A DNA stretch of 18,693 nucleotides, taken from assembly GCA_018623875.1 (NCBI GenBank), contig JAAZUZ010000014.1, positions 1 to 18,693 on the forward strand. The letters are read 5' to 3'. This document shows positions 13,298 to 18,693 of this stretch, in pieces; position 1 is the first letter of the stretch; the number at the start of each line of letters is the position of its first letter. Both the position numbers and the translations under genes were made by a program. Source of the DNA: Synechococcus sp. HW_metabat.21 (GTDB lineage Bacteria > Cyanobacteriota > Cyanobacteriia > PCC-6307 > Cyanobiaceae). Under the pieces are notes generated by a model, which saw nothing but the letters and a program-made list of their open reading frames with translations, made no database searches and was not told the origin of the DNA.

Positions 13298-13945
13298 ATG
13301 AATCCGATGGGCGTGACTCCATCAGCACGGACAGGGTGCTGGCGGTGGCCGTTGCTACCGAAGCCAGTTGCTGGACAGCGCTCCCCCTTGTTGCTGGTCG
13401 TCCACGGTCATGCCGGTGGTCAGATCCCAGGGGTTCTGGTGGACCTGGTTTCCGAGCTGGCTCGGGCCCGTCAGGCTCCCGTTTGGATGCAGGCCTTGAC
13501 TGCGGATCCCCTGGATCTGCCCCAAGGTCTCCCGCTGGTGTTGGTGCCGCTGCTGTTGACGCCAGGCAGTCACGTGCGCTCGGACGTCCCGGCCATTCGT
13601 CAGCGCCTGCGTGACCAGGGACATCGTGTTCAAGCCCTGCCCTTTTTGGGCGCTTGGGGGCCCTGGCTGGAACATCTGCGTGCATTGGCCGCCCCCGCGG
13701 TTCTGCACCATCCGCTCCGTCCCGGGGTGGCCGATCGCTATCTCGCGGCCTTGAGCGCGTACGTGGGTGTGCCCTGCTTAAGTGCAGATCGCAGTGGTGA
13801 AGGCGATGCGGCGGCATTGCCCCTGGCCCTGGCCCCCAACCGGATGACGGCTCACCTGCAGACCGAAGCATCCTCCTGTTTGGCGCTGCTGGAGCGCCCC
13901 GCCACCCGTCAGTTTTTGCTCAATCTCCTCCTTGATCTGCCATGA
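13298..13945 (+). CDS. CbiX/SirB-like sirohydrochlorin chelatase
   Basis: Predicted to insert Fe2+ (or Co2+) into sirohydrochlorin, the last step to siroheme. The core begins SPLLLVVHGHAGG, and a second metal-site segment reads VPLLLTPGSHVRSDVPAIRQRL. The two His residues match the paired chelatase His ligands of the CbiX family, although the usual HGSR reads HGHA here. A second, diverged half (PFLGAWGPWLEHLRAL..., MTAHLQTEASSCLALLERP) follows. ATG 13298 gives 215 residues; the first 27 look unlike the family and contain an NtcA-like motif in their DNA, so a later start is possible. The stop overlaps cobA in an ATGA junction, so the two are translationally coupled in siroheme synthesis for NirA. 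Confidence 0.75.
   Translation: MNPMGVTPSARTGCWRWPLLPKPVAGQRSPLLLVVHGHAGGQIPGVLVDLVSELARARQAPVWMQALTADPLDLPQGLPLVLVPLLLTPGSHVRSDVPAIRQRLRDQGHRVQALPFLGAWGPWLEHLRALAAPAVLHHPLRPGVADRYLAALSAYVGVPCLSADRSGEGDAAALPLALAPNRMTAHLQTEASSCLALLERPATRQFLLNLLLDLP
13345..13358 (-). promoter_or_regulatory. NtcA-like motif GTAGCAACGGCCAC near the 83-aa/CbiX-like divergence (repeat family copy D)
   Basis: Minus-strand GTA-N8-CAC lies 57 nt before the 83-aa gene start. It overlaps the first codons of the CbiX-like gene if that starts at 13298, which is one reason to doubt that start. No convincing -10 was found at class II distance for the minus gene. Confidence 0.3.
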
Positions 13946-14736
13946 CCGCTGACGTTGCCGGCAAGGTGTATTTGGTGGGGGCGGGTCCTGGGGACCCCGA
14001 CCTACTGACCGTGAAGGCCCATCGCCTGCTGAGCCAGTGCGATGCCCTTGTTTATGACTCCCTGGTGCCTCGCGAAGTGTTGGCTTTGGTGCCGGAGGGC
14101 GCTGAGCAGCAGTTTGTGGGCAAACGCCGTGGGCACCACTCCGTGCCCCAGCCCAGCACCAATGCGGTGCTCGTTGAGATGGCCAAGCGCCATCGCTGCG
14201 TGGTGCGCTTAAAGGGTGGTGATCCCTTTCTGTTTGGCCGGGGCGGTGAGGAGGCTGCCCATCTCGAGCGGCATGGTGTCGCCGTGGAGGTCGTGCCCGG
14301 TGTGACCGCTGGCATTGCCGCCCCGGCTTACGTGGGGATTCCTGTGACCCATCGCCGGGCGGGCAGTTCCGTCACCTTTGTCACGGGCCACGAGGAGATT
14401 GATAAACGCCGGCCTGGCGTCGATTGGCGCGGCTTGGCCCGCAGCAGTGATGGTCTGGTGATCTACATGGGCCTCCACAACCTTCCGCACATTTGCGAGG
14501 AGTTGATTGCTGGTGGTTTGGAAACCACCACCCCAGCGGCCGCGGTGCAGCAGGGAACGGTTCGCGGCCAGAAGGCCGTGGTGTCCACCTTGGGGGGATT
14601 GGCCGATGCGGTTCAGGCGGCCGAGCTGGCTTCCCCCTCGATCGTGGTGATTGGTGAGGTCGTCAGCCAGCGCATTGAGAGCTGCGCTCCTGAGCCGGCG
14701 CTGGTGGAAATGCCGATTCCCCTCAAAAAAGGCTGA
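13942..14736 (+). CDS. cobA: Uroporphyrinogen-III C-methyltransferase CobA (SUMT)
   Basis: Adds two methyl groups from SAM to uroporphyrinogen III to give precorrin-2, the entry to siroheme and cobalamin. The 264-residue protein carries the family hallmarks: VYLVGAGPGDPDLLTVKA at about 9-26, YDSLV, RLKGGDPFLFGRGGEE at about 89-104, and the SAM-site VPGVTAGIAAPAYVGIPVTHR. It is a single-domain SUMT, not the CysG fusion, so oxidation and metal insertion need separate proteins; the overlapping CbiX-like gene fits the metal step. Its 3' end overlaps the convergent hypothetical gene by 14 nt. Grouping with nirA suggests the supply is matched to nitrite reductase demand. Confidence 0.96.
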   Translation: MTADVAGKVYLVGAGPGDPDLLTVKAHRLLSQCDALVYDSLVPREVLALVPEGAEQQFVGKRRGHHSVPQPSTNAVLVEMAKRHRCVVRLKGGDPFLFGRGGEEAAHLERHGVAVEVVPGVTAGIAAPAYVGIPVTHRRAGSSVTFVTGHEEIDKRRPGVDWRGLARSSDGLVIYMGLHNLPHICEELIAGGLETTTPAAAVQQGTVRGQKAVVSTLGGLADAVQAAELASPSIVVIGEVVSQRIESCAPEPALVEMPIPLKKG

Positions 14737-15070
14737 ACGTCTTCAGTCGCCAGCCCCGCGCGGGGATCTCTGGCTGCTGGTCATTCATCCATTGATCGTC
14801 CGTTGCTCTGAGGGCCGCGTGGGTGCTGCGTCGTTCTCGGTTGTAGAGCAGGTGAATGATCCGCTCCGGATCGATCTCGAGAGCAGCAATCTCATTCCAG
14901 AGCCCCTGACTGGCAACGGCATCCCCTCGCTCGATTTGTGCCTCAGCTAAGCGCTGGGTCAAGTCGAGGACTAAGGCCTGTTCTTTGAGCGCGGAAAAGC
15001 TCTTGCTTTGCACTTCAGATCGCCCCGATCGAAACGCCCAGCTGCTGGAGAGGCCTGCCATCCCAAGCAT
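14723..15070 (-). CDS. Hypothetical protein, 115 aa, convergent with cobA
   Basis: ATG 15068-15070 to the stop at 14723 gives 115 residues. The middle is helical and charged: SFSALKEQALVLDLTQRLAEAQIERGDAV, then GLWNEIAALEIDPERIIHLLYNRERR. The C-terminus is basic (RGWRLKTFSLF). There are no transmembrane segments or recognised motifs, apart from a hydrophobic N-terminus MLGMAGLSSSWAF too short to be a clear signal. It lies 42 nt downstream of the small gene at 15113-15316 on the same strand, so the two may be co-transcribed. I do not recognise it. An uninterrupted frame with ordinary composition supports coding, but the evidence is modest. Confidence 0.5.
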   Translation of the reverse strand: MLGMAGLSSSWAFRSGRSEVQSKSFSALKEQALVLDLTQRLAEAQIERGDAVASQGLWNEIAALEIDPERIIHLLYNRERRSTHAALRATDDQWMNDQQPEIPARGWRLKTFSLF

Positions 15071-15112
15071 CCACGTCTTGGACGAACGCTAATCAGGCTT
15101 GCTGGAGTTGGC

Positions 15113-15316
15113 TCAAGTCTCGGCGCGCCAGTTGGGCAGTCCGAGTGCATCCCGTTGGCTAAAGCGCTCGCAAACGGCGTAGGCCGCGGGCAGGTTGGCG
15201 ACCCGCTCCCAGTTGCCGTCACTGTCGTTGTGGTTCACGACGTAGCCGCCGCCCCCATCGCGGGCGATCCGGCAGCCGTCACCGGTGAGTCCGACGAGAT
15301 GCAGATGGTCGCCCAT
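15113..15316 (-). CDS. Small hypothetical protein, 67 aa
   Basis: ATG 15316 gives 67 residues starting MGDHLHLVGLTGDGCRIARD. The frame is open further upstream to 15415, but that extension is AT-rich and looks non-coding, so the internal ATG is preferred. The protein has a Gly-rich turn (GGGGYVVNHND), then GNWERVANLPAAYAVCERF and a C-terminal LGLPNWRAE. It appears soluble and compact, with two Trp and two Cys. It resembles the many small picocyanobacterial proteins of unknown function; I cannot name a family. Its upstream region, 15317-15576, is the most AT-rich part of the window and probably holds its promoter. Confidence 0.6.
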   Translation of the reverse strand: MGDHLHLVGLTGDGCRIARDGGGGYVVNHNDSDGNWERVANLPAAYAVCERFSQRDALGLPNWRAET

Positions 15317-15416
15317 GAATCCGACTGCTGACTGAGAGATTTTTAAGACCGGCGAATGGGATCGCACTCTGTGTTTGTTTCCCCACGCAATCAAACGTGA
15401 GCCTTGAGAACACAAT

Positions 15417-15576
15417 CGAAATAGTGCTTTGGTTTTTATTTGGGATTCCCCCTTATGTCGTGTGGGTTTTCAGTTTTAGTGAGTTCAATTGCTCATCCAT
15501 CGCGATGCGCTCTTGACATGGACCGGTGATCCCCGGTCGTGTCCAATGTCAGCGCGTGGCGATGAATCAGCCGTTG
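15417..15576. other. AT-rich intergenic region between the small gene and the APC permease
   Basis: About 160 nt with no credible gene. The left part (15420-15490) is clearly richer in A/T than the rest of the window and is a likely promoter zone for the minus-strand small gene, though no exact NtcA box is present. The right part contains an imperfect stem: TGACAT (15514-15519) with ATGTCA (15546-15551), and inside it GACCGG (15521-15526) with CCGGTC (15533-15538). This stem lies just after the permease stop and may be its 3'-end structure; it lacks a U-tract. Confidence 0.5.
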
Positions 15577-17142
15577 CTAGGCGATCGGCACCTTTGCCTC
15601 GCTCGAAGCCTGGGGCAGTCGAGAGCCCACCGCGATGGGGAAGACCGCCAAGGCGAACCCGCTGGCCAGGATCGCCTGGCTCAGTTCTCCTCCAGGGATG
15701 GGCCGACCGGTGCCGCTCAGCTCGGCAAGCAACAGCAACCCCAGTAGATACACAAACCACCAACGGCCATGGCTTCCATCGAGAGGTCGACCGCGCCAAT
15801 GGTTGATTCCGCTGAACAGCAGGGCTGGCAGCAGGATCAGTGCCATCGCGGCTTCGACGGCACCGCGTCCGCACCAGAGGACGGCGCAGCTGGAGACCAC
15901 GAAGGTGAGGGGGCAGACGACCCTGGCCCAAGGCAGGGCGAAGGCCCGTTGGGCGTCGGGTAGCTGTTGCCGTAGTGCCAGCAGGCTGACGGGTCCGACG
16001 GCAAGCGCAATCACCAGACAGGCCGTCAGAAAACTCACCACCTGCTGCCAGCTGGGGCGCAGCAGCAGCATCCCGACACCGATCACAAGGCTCAAGAGCA
16101 AAGCCGTGCTTGGAACGGCTTGCCGGTTCAGGTGCTCGAGCCGCCGGGGCAACAGGCGAAGGCTGCCCATCATCCAGGCGACCCGGCCCGACAACCCCAG
16201 ATAGGTCATGGCGGTTGCTCCCGGGGAGATCACGGCATCACTCAGCAGCAGCCCCACCACCCAACTGAGTCCGAGTCCCAGTGCGATCGCGGCGAGTGGT
16301 CCGCCGTGGGCGCCGAGCTGCAGCGACCCCCAGCCCGCGTTGAGGCTGCCGTGGGGCACTGCCAGCAAGAACGCCAACTGCAGCACCAGATAGATCGCAA
16401 TGGACAGGCCCAGCCCCAAGCCCATGGCGAGGGGAACGGTCCGTTGGGGGTCTCGGGCTTCACCCGCCAGATCCATGGCCGTGCGAAACCCGAGCAGGCT
16501 GAAGAGGATGCCGCCGCCACTGATGGCCTGAACGACCCCTGGCAACCAGCTTTCACCCTGGGCGGGCGGTCCGACTGGCACCAGGAGATTGCTCCAATCT
16601 GCGGAACTCAGCATGAGCGCCGCGGAAATCAGCAGGGGGACCACCAACTTCCAACCGGTCAGGGTGTCGATCCAGCGGGCCAGGGTTTGAACCCCCGCCA
16701 GGTTGACCCAGGTCATCAAGACCAGAAGTACGGCCGCGCAGCCCAGCCCCCAGGGACTGAGCACCTGGCCCTGGCCGCCATCGAGCGTGAGCCAGGGAAG
16801 GTCGCTGGCTAGGTACTGGACCATGGCCAGTACCTCAATGGCGGGGAGCGCCAAGTAGGCCAGCCAGGCGCACCAGCCACCAATGAAGCCCGCAAGGCGT
16901 CCATGGCTGAGCATGGGGATTTGGGCCAGGGCGCCGGAACTGGGCACCAGGGCCCCCAGTTCGGCGAAGACCATCGCCAAGCCAAAGGACAGGACGCCGC
17001 CCAGCAGCCAGGCAATCAAGCTGGCGGCCCCGGCACTGCGGGCGGCATAGAAGGGGGCAAAGAGCCAACCCGAGCCGATGGTCCCGCTCACCACAGCCAG
17101 GGTCAGGCTGCGCAGGCCGAGGCTGCGTGTGAGGCCGCTCAT
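15577..17142 (-). CDS. APC-family amino acid/polyamine permease
   Basis: The 521-residue inner-membrane protein has about 12 hydrophobic helices. The N-terminus LRSLTLAVVSGTIGSGWLFAPF carries the APC superfamily GxIGSGxxFAP substrate-site motif in the first, broken helix. ELGALVPSSGALAQIPMLSHG matches the E-x-P-x-x-GG-like region after helix 2, and GFRTAMDLAGEARDPQRTVPLA matches the family segment after helix 6 (G-E-A-x-P-x-R-x-P). The substrate is likely an amino acid, but it cannot be assigned. The short cytoplasmic termini are ordinary. The gene is divergent from the secreted protein at 17217 across 74 bp, with no NtcA box. Its link to the nitrogen cluster may be import of organic nitrogen or may be only adjacency. 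Confidence 0.92.
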   Translation of the reverse strand: MSGLTRSLGLRSLTLAVVSGTIGSGWLFAPFYAARSAGAASLIAWLLGGVLSFGLAMVFAELGALVPSSGALAQIPMLSHGRLAGFIGGWCAWLAYLALPAIEVLAMVQYLASDLPWLTLDGGQGQVLSPWGLGCAAVLLVLMTWVNLAGVQTLARWIDTLTGWKLVVPLLISAALMLSSADWSNLLVPVGPPAQGESWLPGVVQAISGGGILFSLLGFRTAMDLAGEARDPQRTVPLAMGLGLGLSIAIYLVLQLAFLLAVPHGSLNAGWGSLQLGAHGGPLAAIALGLGLSWVVGLLLSDAVISPGATAMTYLGLSGRVAWMMGSLRLLPRRLEHLNRQAVPSTALLLSLVIGVGMLLLRPSWQQVVSFLTACLVIALAVGPVSLLALRQQLPDAQRAFALPWARVVCPLTFVVSSCAVLWCGRGAVEAAMALILLPALLFSGINHWRGRPLDGSHGRWWFVYLLGLLLLAELSGTGRPIPGGELSQAILASGFALAVFPIAVGSRLPQASSEAKVPIA

Positions 17143-17216
17143 CGCCCTGACTCAGCGTTTCGCTTTCCATCCTGGTCAGCTCTGGCTAGAGCGAAACCAG
17201 TGAGCGTTGTCTTTCG

Positions 17217-17687
17217 ATGTCGGCTGTCCTGCGTGCTGGACTCACCGCCTTCATCAGCGGGAGTGCCCTGATGGCCTCCTCGCCAGCACTGGCCTCCTGT
17301 CAGTTCCTCACGCCTGTCGGTGGCAATGGCGAGAGCAACATCGTCACCAAGACCATCAGCTTGGGGAGTCCTTTGCCCTTCAGTCGCCCGAACTGGAACA
17401 CGGACTTCTTCGTCAATCGGCCCTACAGCCACTACAAGCTGTTTTTCACCGCCAATTCCTCGGTCAGCGCGACCTATCCGATCCAGGCCTATCTGAAATT
17501 CACCGATGGTTCGAATCTTCGCGTGGTGAATGACTCCTATGCCCCGAATGTCGGCACGGGGCGCCAGTGGGATGTGCAGGCCGTTCCGGGCAAAACGGTG
17601 AACCAGGTGAATTTCAAGATCGGCGCCAGCGGTGATCAGGCCGCCACCGGCTTCACCTATCGGATCTCCGTGCAGGGCTGCAACTAG
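17217..17687 (+). CDS. Secreted/periplasmic protein of unknown function, 156 aa
   Basis: The N-terminus MSAVLRAGLTAFISGSALMASSPALA is a classic Sec signal peptide with a likely cleavage after ALA, just before SCQFL. The mature part of about 130 residues is rich in Asn, Ser, Thr and aromatics, with alternating beta-like segments (YKLFFTANSSVSATYPIQAYLKF, NQVNFKIG, TYRISVQGC). This suggests a beta-sandwich. Two Cys, one just after the cleavage site and one in the C-terminal QGCN, could form a disulfide joining both ends. No enzyme motif is seen and I do not recognise the family. Its TAG stop overlaps the ureC TAG on the other strand within CTAG (17684-17687). Confidence 0.8.
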   Translation: MSAVLRAGLTAFISGSALMASSPALASCQFLTPVGGNGESNIVTKTISLGSPLPFSRPNWNTDFFVNRPYSHYKLFFTANSSVSATYPIQAYLKFTDGSNLRVVNDSYAPNVGTGRQWDVQAVPGKTVNQVNFKIGASGDQAATGFTYRISVQGCN

Positions 17688-18693
17688 AGCAGGAAGTAGC
17701 GCTGCGCCATGGGTAGGACCTCGGCGGGTTCGCAGCTGAGCAGTTCGCCGTTGGCAAAGACCTCGTAGGTCTGCGGGTCGACCTCCACTTGGGGCAGGGC
17801 GGTGTTGTTTTTCATCGCCGCCTTGCCGATGCCACTGCGGGTGTTCAGCACTGGAACGCAGGGGCGCTCGAGCCCCAGTTTTCGGGGCAGATCGCCATCC
17901 AGTGCGGCTTGGCTCACGAAGGTGAGGCAACTGGGGGCCAGCGCCTTGCCGAAGGCCGCGAACATGGGCCGTCCATGGACCGGTCCAGGGGTGGGAATTG
18001 AGGCGTTGGCGTCGCCCATCTGGGCCCAGACGATCGAGCCCCCTTTGATGACGAGCTCCGGTTTCACGCCAAAGAAGCCGGGTTTCCACAGGACCAGGTC
18101 CGCGAGCTTGCCGACCTCCACGGAGCCGACCTGTTGATCCAAGCCATGGGCGATGGCGGGGTTGATCGTGGTCTTGGCGATGTAGCGCTTCAGGCGGGTG
18201 TTGTCGTTGCGGCTGCTGTCCTCCGGGAGAGCACCCCGCTGCACCTTCATCTTGTGGGCGGTCTGAAAGGTGCGGGTGATCACCTCGCCAACGCGGCCCA
18301 TGGCCTGGGAATCGCTGGCGATGATCGAGAAGGCGCCGATGTCGTGAAGGATGTCCTCGGCGGCGATCGTCTCGCGCCGGATGCGTGACTCGGCGAAAGC
18401 CACGTCCTCCGGGATCTTCGGATCGAGGTGGTGGCACACCATCAACATGTCGAGGTGCTCCTCGAGCGTGTTGCGGGTGTAGGGACGGGTGGGGTTCGTA
18501 CTGCTCGGCAGGACGTTGGCTTCGCCGCAGATCTTGATGATGTCCGGGGCATGGCCGCCGCCCGCCCCTTCGGTGTGGAAGGTGTGGATGGTGCGGCCGC
18601 CGATGGCGCGAATCGTGTCTTCGACAAACCCCGCCTCGTTCAGCGTGTCGCTGTGGATGCACACCTGCACATCCAAGCGATCGGCGACGCTTA
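17684..18693 (-). CDS. ureC: Urease alpha subunit UreC, N-terminal part beyond the window
   Basis: Catalytic subunit of nickel urease, which hydrolyses urea to ammonium and carbamate. About 335 C-terminal residues are visible and the frame is open to the window edge, so roughly the first 40% of the protein, including the carbamylated Lys region, lies outside. Seen here are the nickel/substrate segments IHSDTLNEAGF and HTEGAGGGHAPD, the flap MVCHHLDP with its active-site Cys-His pair, and SDSQAMGRVGE with the catalytic Asp. The C-terminal segment GVKPELVIKGG and the terminal MAQRYFLL are typical of cyanobacterial UreC. The other ure genes presumably lie to the right. Tail-to-tail 4-nt overlap with the secreted protein gene. 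Confidence 0.97.
   Translation of the reverse strand, partial: SVADRLDVQVCIHSDTLNEAGFVEDTIRAIGGRTIHTFHTEGAGGGHAPDIIKICGEANVLPSSTNPTRPYTRNTLEEHLDMLMVCHHLDPKIPEDVAFAESRIRRETIAAEDILHDIGAFSIIASDSQAMGRVGEVITRTFQTAHKMKVQRGALPEDSSRNDNTRLKRYIAKTTINPAIAHGLDQQVGSVEVGKLADLVLWKPGFFGVKPELVIKGGSIVWAQMGDANASIPTPGPVHGRPMFAAFGKALAPSCLTFVSQAALDGDLPRKLGLERPCVPVLNTRSGIGKAAMKNNTALPQVEVDPQTYEVFANGELLSCEPAEVLPMAQRYFLL

Noticed and set aside
12837..13871. A 344-codon minus-strand open frame across the nirA upstream region and the CbiX-like gene
   Set aside because: It has Arg/Pro/Ser-rich low-complexity sequence and overlaps the better-supported 83-aa gene and chelatase in other frames.
15317..15415. N-terminal extension of the 67-aa gene
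   Set aside because: The extra 33 codons lie in AT-rich DNA of non-coding character. The ATG at 15316 begins the compact conserved-looking part.
17139..18662. A 507-codon minus-strand open frame covering the secreted gene and ureC
   Set aside because: It is a shifted frame of ureC joined to antisense of the secreted protein. Its translation is Arg/His/Pro-rich low-complexity, while the two real frames have clear family motifs.
1..18693. Horizontal-transfer markers (integrase, transposase, tRNA attachment site)
   Set aside because: None was seen on either strand. The less GC-ending codons of nrtP can be explained by high expression and do not prove transfer.

Overview
The window looks like a piece of chromosome from a picocyanobacterium of the marine or brackish Synechococcus/Cyanobium group. 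It is GC-rich and tightly packed. It encodes an MFS nitrate permease, ferredoxin-type NarB and NirA, a NarM maturation protein, cyanase and urease, and two perfect GTA-N8-TAC boxes of the kind bound by the cyanobacterial nitrogen regulator NtcA. The taxon is inferred from gene content and protein character, not from a search. No rRNA, tRNA, insertion sequence, prophage gene or CRISPR array was seen.

Layout from left to right. (1) 1-2362: the 3' part of a TauE/SafE-type exporter converges on a mobA-moaA pair for molybdenum cofactor. (2) 2363-2629: the divergent mobA/nrtP control region, with a perfect NtcA box. (3) 2630-7015: nrtP, a terminator, narB, and narM convergent with narB. (4) 7067-7453: two small ORFs. 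(5) 7463-9203: a TrpD-family protein that is a candidate CnaT, divergent from cynS across a second perfect NtcA box. (6) 9273-12825, minus strand: nirA, a 49-aa duplicated-motif ORF, a formate/nitrite-family channel and a HEAT-repeat protein (candidate NirB), in an operon-like order. (7) 13037-14736: a Tyr/Arg-repeat small protein, then a CbiX-like chelatase and cobA for siroheme. (8) 14723-17142: two small hypothetical genes and an APC permease. (9) 17217-18693: a secreted small protein and the 3' part of ureC.

The genes form one nitrogen-acquisition programme. NrtP imports nitrate and nitrite. NarB (Moco from MoaA/MobA, activation by NarM) reduces nitrate to nitrite. NirA (siroheme from CobA and the CbiX-like chelatase, probably helped by a NirB-like partner) reduces nitrite to ammonium. 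The FNT channel probably moves nitrite. CynS and urease release ammonium from cyanate and urea.

The least explained items are: a repeated promoter-region motif resembling a half-degenerate NtcA box (GTAGCAACRGC, four copies plus a palindromic relative); the 49-aa protein with a tandem NQD-SR-MN-IS motif between nirA and the channel; the pentapeptide-repeat protein upstream of nirA; and the TrpD-family protein that lacks the TrpD catalytic signature.
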